A stretch of DNA of 64,000 bases from Dasyornis broadbenti (lineage: Eukaryota; Chordata; Aves; Passeriformes; Dasyornithidae), in assembly GCA_013397935.1 (NCBI GenBank), contig VZRN01003159.1:643165-707164 (forward strand), read 5' to 3'. Position numbers and translations under genes: made by a program. Positions 36,197 to 47,549 of the stretch are shown here, one piece after another. Every line of letters starts with the position of its first letter. Within the stretch, counting starts at the first letter, position 1. The notes under the pieces were generated by a model. It searched no databases. It saw only the letters and a list, made by a program, of their open reading frames with translations, and was not told the DNA's origin.

Positions 36197-39100
36197 GATC
36201 AACATGACCTCCTGGTGATGGGAATGGTATTGTCTCAGTTCAAGTTCCTGTGTTTAAACCCACTACCAAGCAGTGGAAGCTCCTTCAGAAAGCGCTTTAC
36301 TCTCAGGAACCTTTTTTCTATCGCTGGATACCTCTCATGCCAAAACCCAAAAGGCAGAAGGGTTTGCAGAAAGCTGCAGGTGGGTGGTGTGGCAATTGAG
36401 AGCCATCAGGGAGCAGTGAGGGACAGTAGGTATGATGGCACTGCCAAGAGCCTGCTCCAGCCCAGGTTCTGCTTTTGTCTGAAAAAAGACCCAAAGCCAT
36501 GTCTTCATCTGCTGGTCTTATGAGAAGGAAAATCACCCAAGTTTCATCTTGAAGTTCCTCTCCTCATTATAACTGCAGAAGGCTGTGTCTGCCCTTGTTG
36601 TGATAAAAGACAGGTGTTTCAGTTTTCTTTACTTTCTTTAGTAAAGAAAGCTGCACTTCACATGGACCAGTTACAATGTTTTAAATATATATGTCTAATA
36701 AAGGGATAGAAGAAACAGGGGTTTGTTATCTTCCTACAAAACAAACTTTTTTTGGTTCGGTTCCTGATGTGGGAGTTTCATAATAATAAATTAGGGCTCA
36801 AGTAGAGCTGTGGTGAAAAACATGTGCTTAGTATTTATGCAACTGTTCCATTCCCCCATGTCCACAAACATAACTCAGAAGTTGAATAAAATCCCAACTA
36901 CAGTATTTGAAAACAATTAAAACTGTTACTCAGAACTAGCAGTCAGTGAATTGTTCTAACTGTTCCCTAGAGTATTTAGATACTGGAGGCTGTGTATCAT
37001 GTTGGTTTGCAGTAGTCAAGAAAAAGAAAATTGTTTTTCAGTAAGAATTCTGCTCAAAACACATGTAGAAAGGATCCGAGTGGGATGTGTAGTTATACTC
37101 ACAGCTGTACAGCCTCGTTTGGAAAAAGTTTAGCCTTAGTTTATAGATCTCTCGCTATTCTTTCCTTGTCATTCTCCAGCCTGGCTTTGAGCCAGATTTT
37201 GTCTTGGATTTTTCACTTTCTGAGGATCGTGTGCCGTTGATGTTTTAAAAATAAAATATTGCAAAAAATGAATAAACAGCCTGGTATCTATTTAGTTTAA
37301 TAGGTCTGTCCATGATTTAACAGATGAAAACATCACCCAGTGTCTCAGAGAGGTTACTTTACTGATAAAATTTCTTGGAAGCACATTCCCATTCAACTTT
37401 ATGTTTTTCTTTACATTGTATTTCACTTACTTTTCTGTTTAGTAGGCGACAAGAAATGCTGCAACGTGCAGGCATTTACCGTTTGAGTGTCTGGTCCTAT
37501 ACATCCCTGTCCACATTCCTTTGGCTAAATTTTGCTTGTGTAATGTATGGTAATCAGCGAATGCACCTGAACAGTTGAACTTGTGAGTGAAATCTATAAC
37601 CTCTTTCTCCTGTAGCTGCACTGAATATCTTTCAGTATCACAAGGAAGAGACATAACCACATATGAGATCACTGGCAGGTGATTCCCAGAACAGATCCTT
37701 TACAAGTCTGAAGCTTCTCAAGTAAGGATTATTTTTGTGAATTGGGTCTGCAAATTAAACTCCAGCATTTATGAGTGTATAGCTAATGGCCTAAAAATGT
37801 TACTTGAAAGAAGCTGTTTACAAATGAATAGAAAGATTGCAAATAATTAAAAAAATTCTCAAACAAGCTAGCAAGTTAGGATATGGGAAAAGTGTTTAGA
37901 AATTATACAGCAAGGTATAGGTGTATAAAAAAACAAAAGAAGAATATGCAGCCATGAAAATTATATCATTGTACTTGCTGAGGTTAAGTTAATGAACCAT
38001 ACAGACAGAATCTGTGAATGATAGAACCACATGAATCTTGATGTTGTATTGGCTTTAAATAGACCAAGTTTTAAAAATATGAATTTTAAGATAATTGAAA
38101 TTTCTGCACAGGAGTAATTTACATCCTTAGCTAAAGTCCATCTTTACCCTAAAAGTTACTCTGCTGTTATGAAATAGCTGTTTGTTAGGGAGATATAAAC
38201 AGACTATTACAAGGATTTGTTTGCAGTTCTTAAAATTCATTTTTTTCCTTGACCACTGGGAGGCAGTTTAGAATCTTAAATGTGTGTTGAGCAATTAATC
38301 ATCAAGCATTTATAGAAAATTGCACATTAGGAAATGTACATAACTTGTTACATTCACTAAGACATACTTCCACACTGAAAAGGTCAGGAACAGACAAAAG
38401 AATGAACTAAATGTAAGCAATCAAAGAATGTAAGTAAAACTAGATTAAAATTCTAATTAGATATCCTCTTTGAGTAGTAAAACGAACTTTGAGCTTGTCC
38501 ACAGAACCAGTCCTCTACTCCTTATTCTTATAAGTCTTACAGACTTAATACAGCTAAGAGAAGCTAAGCTGAATTTGACTGTGATTCATATACAAACGCA
38601 GTTAAATCTGTGGATATTTATGGTGGCCCTACAGCTACTGAAAGATAATTTTTTCTTTTCCCTTCTTACAGGCTCTGCATGTATTCTTATTTGGCATTTA
38701 TTAGTGGAGTTATTCTGGCAAAAGTATAGAGGTCCATCATTTACTTGCCTGTTGTTTGTCTAGTTAAAAGAAGAATAGAAAAGAAATATGTAAGAGCACT
38801 GAGTAAGAGGTTAAGCAGCTGAACTCGAAAGAAGGAAAAAGGGTTGGCTTTTATGTTTCCGTATTCAGTGGACAATGTTCTGTGTAAAAGCTTGGTTGAT
38901 TTTAATGCTGATATTTGATTCCAGCTATTGTTGGAATAAGTGAATAAGTGATTAAGAGAATAAGTGCTGGGAAATACAGTATTTTGGGGATATTTCAGTG
39001 GAGTGGTGAAACATTGAATGTGTCTGGCAACACATTATTAGAATTAAGGCAATTAGGAGAGGAACAATTTAGAGTCAGTAAATTTTAAACTTCTTCCATA

Positions 39101-41640
39101 AGCAACAGAAATCTCTCAGTGGAAATTCAGACAATCTATTCTCAAGAGCTGTAACAACCCATCTGAATGACACTTAGGAAACATCACTAAATCTTTAAAA
39201 GGAAATATCTTCAGCCCTGACTCAAGAAGTGTTTGCATAAGGAATATGTGCTCTATCAATTCATTTTACAATGATTATTCCTTCAATATTCCTGCTCAAT
39301 GCACGCAATTATTTTATATCAAATACTTATCTGTAATTCAGCTAAAAACTCTTCCAAAAAGGGCTGAATCAGTTCATTCACTTAAATTGCTGTTCAGTTA
39401 ATACTTTAAGCTGATGTAAGCCAATCCTTCTGTCAGAAGAATCAGTCCCGCTCTCCATCATACACGACTTGCACCCACACACTTGTTCCAGCACAGCTGT
39501 GTGTGTGACTGAAAGGTTAGCTAAATAAGGAACTTGTGCAGATCAAAAATAACTATTTTATGCATTTCTTCCTGTCACCTAATTCCACGATTGAGTTCAC
39601 TGCATGGCTGCACAAATACTTATGCAGGAGGAGTGAGTAGGACTCTGGCCATTCAAGCTTTAACAGTTTGCTCTGATCACTCCACTGAAGGTTTCCCAGT
39701 GTACAAAATGTTGCAAAATCAGAAAAAGAATGTGTCTCTGCTGTTCAAGATGAAGTCTGGAAGCCTATTTAAACTCACTATCATGATCAGTTTAAGACAA
39801 TCCTCCATAGTTTCCACAGAAGCCTATATTCTTCCCTCTAAGAAGGGATTAATCTCTAGTTAAATGGTGGAATAGACATTGGATGAGTAGGATGTTTTTA
39901 GCTTCTATGTCTTTTTATCAGTGCTTTAGGTGCAGGAAAATAGAAATAAAAATGGAAAGAACCTACTGAAAACTTTGTAGAAAATAGCTATTACACAATA
40001 GGTATTCTGAGACGGTTTTGAATATAGATGGGCCATTAAACATAGTAACAAAGCCAAAGCCCTGATGTGCTTAAGGAATAAAAGAGGATCTCAAAAATGG
40101 AAAAAAGAAAGACCTGCTGAAACATAGTGCAGGGACTGCGTACACTAGGTTTGGAGCCACAAACAGCTGTATGTGAAACTTAAGAGTTGTGGTGAGCCAG
40201 GCTCAAAATAGATTCATCCTGACTGACACTGTTGAAGAGACAGTGAAAGAGAGTTATTCCTATTCGTTCCTGGGTGCTGATCATCACCTCTTAAAGGTTC
40301 ACAACAGATTTTCATAAATCACCTCAAGACTTTGGATCAAGAGGCTTGCTGTAAATTTGTCATTGCATTATCATTAATTTTCTTGAAATAAAAACTTACA
40401 CAGTATCCATGTGCAATTTCTTTATTTATTTGTTTATTAATTTATTTATTTCAGCTGGGAAAATGAATGCAGTCCATGTAAGCTTAATTCTCAACTGGAT
40501 TTATTAATTCTTTGCCTATCATACTTCTTTTTCTATCCCAGAGGGGTAGCTTCCATGTATAGGAGTTAAGGAGAAAAACTGCATCCAGACGTCTGTTGCC
40601 CAAGAAACTTCATTCATGTAGCCCTTATTTAAAAGCAACATTTTCAATTTGTGAGGTAATGCAGAAAACACACTGGGTGTACATAAATATACAGAATCAC
40701 ACCAGGAAGGTTACTCCATCATACAGAGATTAGGGTAAGTACAGAGAAAGAAATTTGTGGCCATACTATTTACATGGTGGCATATAATGGTATCTCCAGG
40801 ATTCTCATATCCCAAAAGCCTTTCCAGTCAATGACCAGGAGGGGGAACTGTAGATATGAGTCTCACACACCGTGGGAGATTCTTGTTCGCCTCCATATAG
40901 CAATGAGCCAAAGAGGAAATACTGTCTGTGAATATGGAACCATTATTCAGTACATTAGCCTTGCCTGGAAACCTACCTGCTGTAATTTTTAATCTTTGTT
41001 TTCTTATGGAAAAGTAATAGTGGGTTGAAAAAGTTCAGGTTTTCTTCCTAAAAATTCTGATAAATGAAAAACCAGAACACTTCTTGTATTGAAGTTTTAT
41101 AAGTCTGAATGCAAAATGCTAATGTTTTTAATTTTCTTCAACAAAAAACAGGCTATCATTTGAAGTGGAAATTTATTTTCAGAAAGCTGATGTTGGAGAC
41201 CAGTATTTCTAGTGGGTGCACATGCAGAATGGAGCAACAGAAAATAAGATGAGACATCTGAAACATGCTCAACTTACAGCCTGTTCTAATTTTTGGAGAA
41301 TGAAGTAATCATAGCCCACTTCTTTTCTTTCTAAGAAGTGAGTACGTAGAGAATCAGCAGCACAACTTTTCTTTGTAGTAGTGAGGATGTACCTGAAGAA
41401 GACTAAAGAGGCATAGCCTGAGCTGGTTGTAAAAGTGTCCTTCAAGATGGATATTAGAGACCATGATGATGCATGGCACATCCCTGTCCAATGAATTTAT
41501 GCACACTTAACAAATTTAGAAGAGTATGTTCAGTTGCATCATTAGTGTATTCTGATATATAGAGGTGAATTTTCCAAAACAGGCACTCAAATGTCTCAGG
41601 GACTTTCCAAACACCTATTAAGGAGATGTCTGAGTCTGAC
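36197..41640. other. AT-rich sequence, nothing recognised
   Basis: A (TTTA)n-like tract lies at about 40419-40452. Otherwise no gene, RNA gene or repeat family is recognised. Frames of 97-109 codons (38470-38763, 39534-39863) carry no motif. Confidence 0.42.
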
Positions 41641-42224
41641 TGTTGGAAACAATGTAACTTTTAAAATTTTATTTTATTTCTCTAGTTGGGCTTGGTTTGA
41701 TTTTGCTTTGAAGAAAGCAATTTTTAAAAAGTTTTTTAGGAGATGTAGCATCACTCTACAGAGATGGGCTTAACATACCAACAGTTATGGGCTACTGGGA
41801 GTAGCCCAAAATATACCCACAAAGATAAAATGCCTTCAGTATAAAATCAACAGAATATCAGTGGCCATCTACAAACATCTACCCCAGCCACTGCCTCTGG
41901 CAGAGTTAGAGACATCTAGTCTGGAAAAGACTTATAATGAAAATCAAAGAATGAAGATCTAATTAACCTCAGAGGTGAAGAAATTTGGATCCAATAGGAA
42001 ACTGAATACTTGGTGCTGCTCATCTCTAGACCAATGAACACTGAAAAAGTACATCTTTATGAGTATTGACAGTATAAAATTTGAGGGAAAATCCTGTAAA
42101 AGCATGTATGTTTGGAATATTTTCCTTGGCACATCCTGGCCAGAAAATACAGTAATGCCTGATTCTCAGTCATTTCAAATATGGTGCTAGAGAGTTTTTA
42201 TTTTCTTACCGATTTTTGGTGACA
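41641..42224 (+). repeat. 5' LTR of the provirus, 584 bp
   Basis: It runs from TGTTGGAAACAATG to TTTTTGGTGACA. A TATA box TATAAAA is at 42073-42079. The position of the polyadenylation signal reads AAATACA near 42143-42149, where the related solo LTR at 28 kb has AATAAA, so the signal has probably decayed. The ending is set by analogy with that solo LTR, whose target duplication fixes GACA as the terminus. It is clearly the pair of the 3' LTR at 49490 (same order throughout, a few dozen differences and a small indel near 42054). Confidence 0.92.
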
Positions 42225-42250
42225 ATTTTGGCCACCACAAAGCAACAGGA
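42225..42250 (+). other. Expected tRNA primer-binding site region
   Basis: The primer-binding site should start within a few bases of the LTR end. TGGCCACCACAAAGCAAC begins at 42229 and has the obligatory TGG, but I cannot match it to a tRNA 3' end with confidence. It may be decayed. Confidence 0.35.
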
Positions 42251-42340
42251 TGCTGTTGACTGCTCCACAGATTCCGGGATCATGAAGGACTCCCCAGTGC
42301 ACTCGGAGATTTATCCAGAGAGACCTCTCTGTCCCCAGAA

Positions 42341-42350
42341 TCTGGTGAGT
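42341..42350 (+). promoter_or_regulatory. Candidate major splice donor in proviral leader
   Basis: TCTG|GTGAGT matches the donor consensus, with the cut after 42344. It lies 120 bases past the LTR and upstream of gag, where simple retroviruses place the donor used for env mRNA. Confidence 0.5.
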
Positions 42351-42466
42351 TCAATGCAAGATACCTGTGTTTTTATTTAAGGCATTACTTTGGGGTAAAA
42401 TATAAGTGTGATGGTATAATCAGATAATGAGAAAAAATCACTAGTGATGAAGACATGCATAATTCT

Positions 42467-42558
42467 GAGTTTGATTCTCAGTGCTCGATTGCCGCGTAAT
42501 TTTGAGTTTGAGTCTCGGTGCCCGGTTGCTGTGCATTTCCGAGTTTGAGTCTCAGTGT
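42467..42558 (+). repeat. 37-bp tandem repeat in the proviral leader
   Basis: GAGTTTGATTCTCAGTGC (42467), GAGTTTGAGTCTCGGTGC (42504) and GAGTTTGAGTCTCAGTG (42541) recur at an exact 37-base spacing. A weaker fourth copy follows (about 42565). Each core can form a small GAG/CTC stem. Confidence 0.85.
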
Positions 42559-42825
42559 GTATTGGAATTGGAGTCTCCTGCTGGCTAGTCGCGTATTTCT
42601 GCATGTTTTCAGGTCTGATTCTCGATTCCTAGCTAAAATGCAGTTGCAGCTTGTATTTGAGTTAGAGGCATAGCTGTAAGTGCTTTAAATTTTTAAAGCA
42701 TTTATGTGTGTATGAGAATCACACGTGTGTGTTTTCCCAATGTATAAATCCATTCTGGGACGCCCATGAGATAAAAGCAACTTGCTGAGTGTTGAACTGT
42801 GCTCTGAATATGTGTGGAAATTTTT

Positions 42826-42893
42826 TTTGTGTGTGTGTACTCTGTGCGTGCCAATAAGTATCGCTTTGGGACTCCTGTGTGTGTGTGTGTAAG
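42826..42893. repeat. GT-rich low-complexity tracts in the leader
   Basis: Two GTGTGTGTGT tracts occur, at about 42829-42838 and 42879-42891, within the untranslated leader just upstream of gag. Confidence 0.75.
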
Positions 42894-42954
42894 TGGCATT
42901 TGTGGGGATAAAGCCCTTTCTTTGTGCCAAGTTTCAGTGATTACAGAATTCGCT

Positions 42955-43280
42955 ATGGGTCTAAAGTCATCCTCACATACTCAAGAAGGAGGAATACACA
43001 GAAGTTCACCCTTGGGCTGTATTTTACAAAATTGGAAAAAGTTTAAAAGTGACCACTTAACCTGTAAACTGGTGATAGAATATTGTAACTGCAGATGGCC
43101 AAGTTATCCATTAGATAATAAGGAGGAATGGCCATGTAACGGGTGATTGGATTCTGATACAATCTTGCAGCTAATGCTATACTGTCATAAAAAGAGAAGT
43201 GGAATGAAGTGCCTTACATAGATTTGTTCTGTGAATTGAAAAATAATCTGGATTTACGAAAGAAAGGTGGTTTGTTATGA
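42955..43280 (+). pseudogene. gag: gag remnant (matrix N-terminus)
   Basis: ATG at 42955 begins Met-Gly-Leu-Lys-Ser-Ser-Ser, with the Gly2 needed for myristoylation that targets retroviral matrix to the membrane. The following text (SPLGCIL, then a Trp/Lys-rich stretch, LVIEYCN, WPSYPLD) follows the gammaretroviral matrix pattern. A TGA at 43144-43146 interrupts the frame. The matrix pattern continues beyond it in the same frame and then, after a frameshift near 43200, in another frame to about 43280. Capsid and nucleocapsid (CCHC) are absent: sequence after about 43300 leads within 250 bases into protease. The start is chosen for the myristoylation signal and position after the leader. Non-functional. 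Confidence 0.82.
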
Positions 43281-43549
43281 AGAGAGCCAAAGCAGTCTAT
43301 TATATTAACTTTAAAGAAGGATAGTAGAAGTAAATCTCTGGAATATGGTTGTGTAGAGTGCTGTAGTGGAAAGAGATGTCTAAGGCATAATCCAGTGGAG
43401 GAAGAGGTTGAATTTTAAGTATCCCTGAAAGAAGGGAAAGGGGAGCAGCGCCCAGGGAGTCTCCCGCAGCACGGGATGAAGAGGGAATGAGTGGGCATGT
43501 TGAAGGTGAAGGGACATTGAGTCCAGTGCCAGGTAGAACCCAAAATGGA

Positions 43550-43740
43550 GTAAAAGAAAATGTCACAAGTGCCATCAGGAAAAGCGAAAACTTACCATTC
43601 TTTCAACGTCTAAAATTCAAAATAGGTAAAACATGGTTAACTCATCAATTTTTATATATGCCTGAATGTCGAATCCCTTTGCTCGGAGGAGATATTTTAA
43701 ATAGGTTGGATGCAAAAATGATATTTAAAAATGGACAAAT
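43550..43740 (+). pseudogene. pro: Protease, C-terminal half only
   Basis: The translation from about 43590 (LPFFQRLKFKIGKTW, then HQFLYMPECRIPLLGGDIL) matches the C-terminal half of gammaretroviral protease, including the flap-distal PLLG-D-L block just before reverse transcriptase. The N-terminal half with the Asp-Ser/Thr-Gly active site is missing. Upstream residues in the same frame (from 43487) do not look like protease. The junction therefore marks a deletion that removed capsid, nucleocapsid and the protease active site. Confidence 0.8.
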
Positions 43741-44560
43741 ACAAGTGTGTATTCCTGAAAGTAAAGCCCTGGAAGCCCAGGTTTTTATGTTGTTACAGCA
43801 ACCAGACACAACACAACAGATCCCAGAGGAAGTGAAAACAGCTGTCACCCCACTGGTGTGGGCCACCAAGATTCCAGGGAAATCAAAAGCAGCAGAACCA
43901 GTAAGCATACAGCTGAAACTTGATACGAAACTGGTAAGACAGAAACAACATCCTTTAGAGTTAGAAACTAGAAAAGGATTAGAAAAATTAATTGCAAAGT
44001 TTTTACAAGATGGACAATTAAGACAATGTGAGTCAGTATATAACATTCCTATCCTACCTGTAAAAAAGCCACATACTAATGAATACAGATTAGTACAAGA
44101 TCTCAGAGCCATTAACAAAATGGTGCAAGACATTCGTCCAGTGGTAGAAAACCCCTACACTCTTTAAACCAAAATTAAAGAGTCTGATGGGTGGTTTACT
44201 GTCTTAGATCTTAAGGATGCTTTCTTCTGTGTGGCTCCTGACGATGAAAGTCAACCCCTGCTCGCTTTTGAATGGGAGAACCCCTCAACAGGTTGCAAAA
44301 CCCAATTAACCTGGACCGTTCTTCCACATGGCTTCAAAAATAGTCCCACTTTGTTTGGTAACCAACTGGCAAAAGAATTGGAAATATGGAAAATAATGAA
44401 TGAAGGAATCACTTTGCTACAGTATGTTGGTGATATCCTGATTGCTACAAGGACTAAAGCATACTGTGTGGAAATAACTATAAGTTTACTAAACTTTCTG
44501 GGACAAGCTGGTTACAGGGTATCCAAAAAAAGGCTCAAATCACCAAAGAACATGTAACCT
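43741..44560 (+). pseudogene. RT: Reverse transcriptase fingers/palm, inactive
   Basis: Recognisable blocks in order: QHPLELETRKGLEKLI and YNIPILPVKK (fingers), YRLVQDLRAIN (the family's Arg-Gln-Asp-Leu region), a TAA at 44165, TVLDLKDAFFC (motif A, catalytic Asp kept), LPHGFKNSPTLFGN (motif B), and YVGDILIAT where YVDD is expected (motif C; Asp to Gly at 44429-44431). Loss of a metal-binding Asp would abolish polymerase activity. A 1-base shift in the A-run at 44525-44531 moves the frame. The enzyme would copy retroviral RNA into DNA in an intact virus. Confidence 0.9.
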
Positions 44561-45259
44561 ATCTGGGATTCACCATTTCCCAGGGTAAGCAAAGTCTTGG
44601 GACCAGGAGAAAGGAAGTGATCTGTCAGACTTTGGAGCCAAGGTCTGTATGTGAATTAAGAACTTTCCTAGGGATGGTGGATTGGTGTTGTTTATGGGTT
44701 TCTAATGATGGACTTCTGGTAAGACCCTTGTATGACGCCCTGAAAAACTCAGAAGTATTAGAATGGACTCCAGAATGTCAAACAGCTTTTAGGAACTTAA
44801 AAAGAGCTCTGATGTCTACCCCAGCATTAGGATTGCCTGACCCGACCAAACTCTTTGAACTGTTTGTGCATGAATGTTTGCATCTTGCTTTAGGAGTGTT
44901 AGTTCAGAGGTTAGGCACATGTAACAAAGCTGTGGATTATTTTTCCAAACAGCTGGACAGTGTAAGCAAGGGATGGCCCAGCTGCCTTCGAGCTGTGGCA
45001 GCAACAGTCCTTCTGGTACAAGAAGCCTGGAAGCTGACCATGGGCCAGAAAATGACTGTCTATGTTCCAGACGTGGTTATCTCCATCTTGGAACAAAAGG
45101 GGGGTTATTGTTTATCCCCAAGTCGAATGCTTAAATATCAAGTTGTCCTGTTGGAAGAGGATGACGTGGAATTAAGAACTACAACTGCCTTGATCCCAGC
45201 TATGTTCCTTGAAGGTGTACCAGACCAGCCAAGGAGCCATACAACATAACTGTCTTCTA

Positions 45260-45760
45260 GCTATTGAACAAGTTTATTCCAGCAGGGAAGATTCAAAGAA
45301 CACTCCAGTGGAAAGTCCAGACTGGGAACTCTTCACACATGGTAGTAGCTTTGTGTGGGAAGGAAAGCAAAGATCCGGTTATTCTGTAGTAATCCAGACT
45401 GAAGTAATTGAAGCCAACCCGTTAACTGTTAATGCCTCTGTACAAAAAGCTGAACTCATTGCTCTGCAGAGAGCCTTAGAATTGTCTAAAGGTAAGAAGG
45501 TTTGATATGAACTGATTCTAAATATGCGTTCAGAGTGGTACATGCTCACAGAGCTATCTGGAAAGAATGAGGGCTCCTCTCAGCACAAGGATCTCCTATC
45601 AAATATAGAGACATCATAAAAAAACTTCTAGACAGCATTTGGTTACCAAACCAAGTGACTGTTATACACTGTAAAGCTAGTCAATTTGGGAATACACCAA
45701 CTGATGCTGGAAATAGACTGGCAGATAAAACTGCTAAAGAGGTTGCAGAGAGAAGCATCC
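45260..45760 (+). pseudogene. RNase H domain, inactive
   Basis: The frame at 45209-45505 contains PDWELFTHGSSFV, where retroviral RNase H has Y-T-D-G-S; the catalytic Asp is His at 45338-45340. AELIALQRALEL (the conserved Glu-containing helix) follows. After the TGA at 45503 the pattern resumes in another frame through the DSKYAF block, an internal TGA, and the C-terminal HCKASQ plus GNRLADKTAKEVA block ending near 45750. RNase H removes the RNA strand during reverse transcription. Confidence 0.88.
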
Positions 45761-45869
45761 TTACAGTCATTTGTGCTAGTTTGAAAACAAACCGGCAGAC
45801 AAATTAACCCCACACAAATATATTGTGAAAGACTCCAAGTCAAACCTACAGTTTAAGAGTAAAAATTTA

Positions 45870-46366
45870 AGGCAAAAAGACAGAAACACCAGCTTAAACT
45901 GACAGAGTCAGAATGCAACCTGCCACCCTGCTGGTCAGGGTGGTGATAATAGTTCAGTTAAATGGTGGCTGCAGTCTCCTTGGAGTGATGGACGTGCCTG
46001 GCTGAAGTGGAGATCCTGAAGAAAGATCTGGTTTATCTCTGGAGGTCCAGAGGTGACTCTCAAGCTCTTCTCCCCTGGGATTCCAGTGGAAGAATTGTCA
46101 GAGTGCTCCAAAATTTCACTTTATATACAGGTGGGATTGTTCAGTTTCTCCCCTCTGGGCAGGGTATCTCACAATAGGATGATGTAATTTTATGAGTCAT
46201 GCTGGAAGACCTTGATGGCCCATTAGCGGAGATAGCCCCCGAGGGTATTATCAGGGCTGAATCATGCTGAAGATAAAGACCCCTGTCCCACTTGTTTTTA
46301 ACAGGTGATTATGATGGTAATACAATACATACTTTTTTGGTTACACGTTCCATGTAACCTAAGACA
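45870..46366 (-). mobile_element. Antisense LTR inserted in pol, same family as 23843-24487
   Basis: The minus strand starts TGTCTTAGGTTACATGG at 46366 and parallels the LTR at 23.8 kb through GTGTAACCAAAAA, CAGCCCTGATAATACC, GACTCATAAAATTACATCAT, a TATA box TATATAAAG (about 46127-46119), CCATCACTCCAAGGAGACTG and GGTGGCAGGTTGCATTCTGA. Similarity fades near 45870, so about 150 bases of the 3' end appear missing or too diverged. The host pol resumes on the right near 46390. It shows that this LTR family was active after the provirus had inserted. Confidence 0.85.
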
Positions 46367-46389
46367 TCATTCCATGAAAATGTATGAAC

Positions 46390-47147
46390 CTTCAAAAAGT
46401 AACCCCAGAATGCCAAACCCATGATAAAATGTCAGCTGAAGAGTTAAAAGCACACCTAAATTCTGAAGGGTGATGGGTGACATCACAGAGACAAGTTATA
46501 GTACCTCAAGCAGTAATAAGACAAATAGCTGAAGATAAACACAGAGAAGCACATCGGTAGGCAGAAGCTATTATAGATAGCTTGAACTCCAAGTAATTAG
46601 TGTAAGAATGACTGGAATAATTAAAGGTATTGTTGGGAAGTGTAAAATATGTTTGCACAACAGTCCTCAGTCTTACAAAAGACCTTCTCCAGGGACTACA
46701 AAAAGGGGAAGTTGTCCTGGTAACTATTGGCAAATAGATTTCTCTGAATTACCTTGGCAGGAGGGATATCGATACCTGCTAGTTTTGACAGATACATTTT
46801 CTGGATGGCCTGAAGCTTTTCCCTGTTGTACCAACAAATCAAGTGAAGTTACTAAAATATTATTGAAATAATACCTCAATTCAGAATTCCATTAGGAATG
46901 TCCTCAGGTAGGGGACCCCATTTCATAGTGGATATTGTGCAAAACCTGTCCAAAACATTAGGAATCAAATGGGATTTACATACTCCTTGGAGACCACAAT
47001 CCAGTGCAAGGGTTGAAAGAATGACCAAAGCCTAAAATGACAAATGAGTAAAATCTGTCACGAAATGTCGCTTAAGTGGCCACGGGCTCTTCCTCTGGCA
47101 TAACATAGAATCAGAATTCAGCAAGATCTGATGCCATAGGATTTTAG
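46390..47147 (+). pseudogene. IN: Integrase zinc finger and catalytic core, inactive
   Basis: The N-terminal part has the HHCC zinc finger in broken frames: a HREAH block near 46540-46555 and CKIC at 46641-46652. The core opens with NYWQIDFSELPW (first catalytic Asp, about 46737) and LTDTFSGWPEAF. The second catalytic Asp, in the S-D-R-G motif, is Gly (46907-46909). The Glu of the triad is present (VERM, 47015-47017) at the D-35-E distance. Stops follow. Integrase joins viral DNA to the host genome; this copy could not. Confidence 0.88.
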
Positions 47148-47545
47148 CTTCTATGGTTTTTGTGTATCTGTAATTTTAGTGTATAACTCTGGACTCCATA
47201 TAGGACACTAATGCTCCTGTTCTCAACGTTTTTAGACAAAACAATCCCCCTTAGCTTGGAATCCAAGGACACCTTATTGTCTCAGGCCCCAGGATATGTA
47301 AACAACAATGAATTGGGGGGAGCAAACTTGGAGTAATTGTCATCATTACCTGAAGCTGTAATTGGAGGACTAAAGCTTGATATGCGAATGGACGGAACTT
47401 ACAAAGTACAAAAAGCTCATGACTCATTGTCCATTTTGGTTGTAGCCCCTTGTCTGGGCTTTGTCTGCCCTGAATGCACCTTGAAGGCTCTTCGATGCAT
47501 TTATCATCTTTTTATTCTTTTAACCTTGTCTATCCTCTATTTTAG
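47148..47545. mobile_element. Unidentified 398-bp insertion inside integrase, flanked by ATTTTAG
   Basis: Integrase reading stops after 47130 and resumes in the gammaretroviral C-terminal part at about 47555 (NPYEILYGRPYQ). ATTTTAG occurs at 47141-47147 and 47539-47545, which could be a 7-bp target duplication. The inserted text does not encode integrase in any frame and I do not recognise its family. The termini are not TG...CA. Confidence 0.55.
47505..47545 (+). promoter_or_regulatory. Candidate splice acceptor upstream of env
   Basis: A T/C-rich tract (47508-47541) ends in TTTTAG at 47545. Gammaretroviruses place the env splice acceptor inside the integrase region a few hundred bases before env, and this one is about 440 bases before the proposed env start. 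It may be fortuitous because it coincides with the edge of the insertion. Confidence 0.35.
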
Positions 47546-47549
47546 ATAT

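Noticed and set aside
44816..45096. Minus-strand frames opposite RT/RNase H
   Set aside because: They are shadows of the pol remnant on the other strand.
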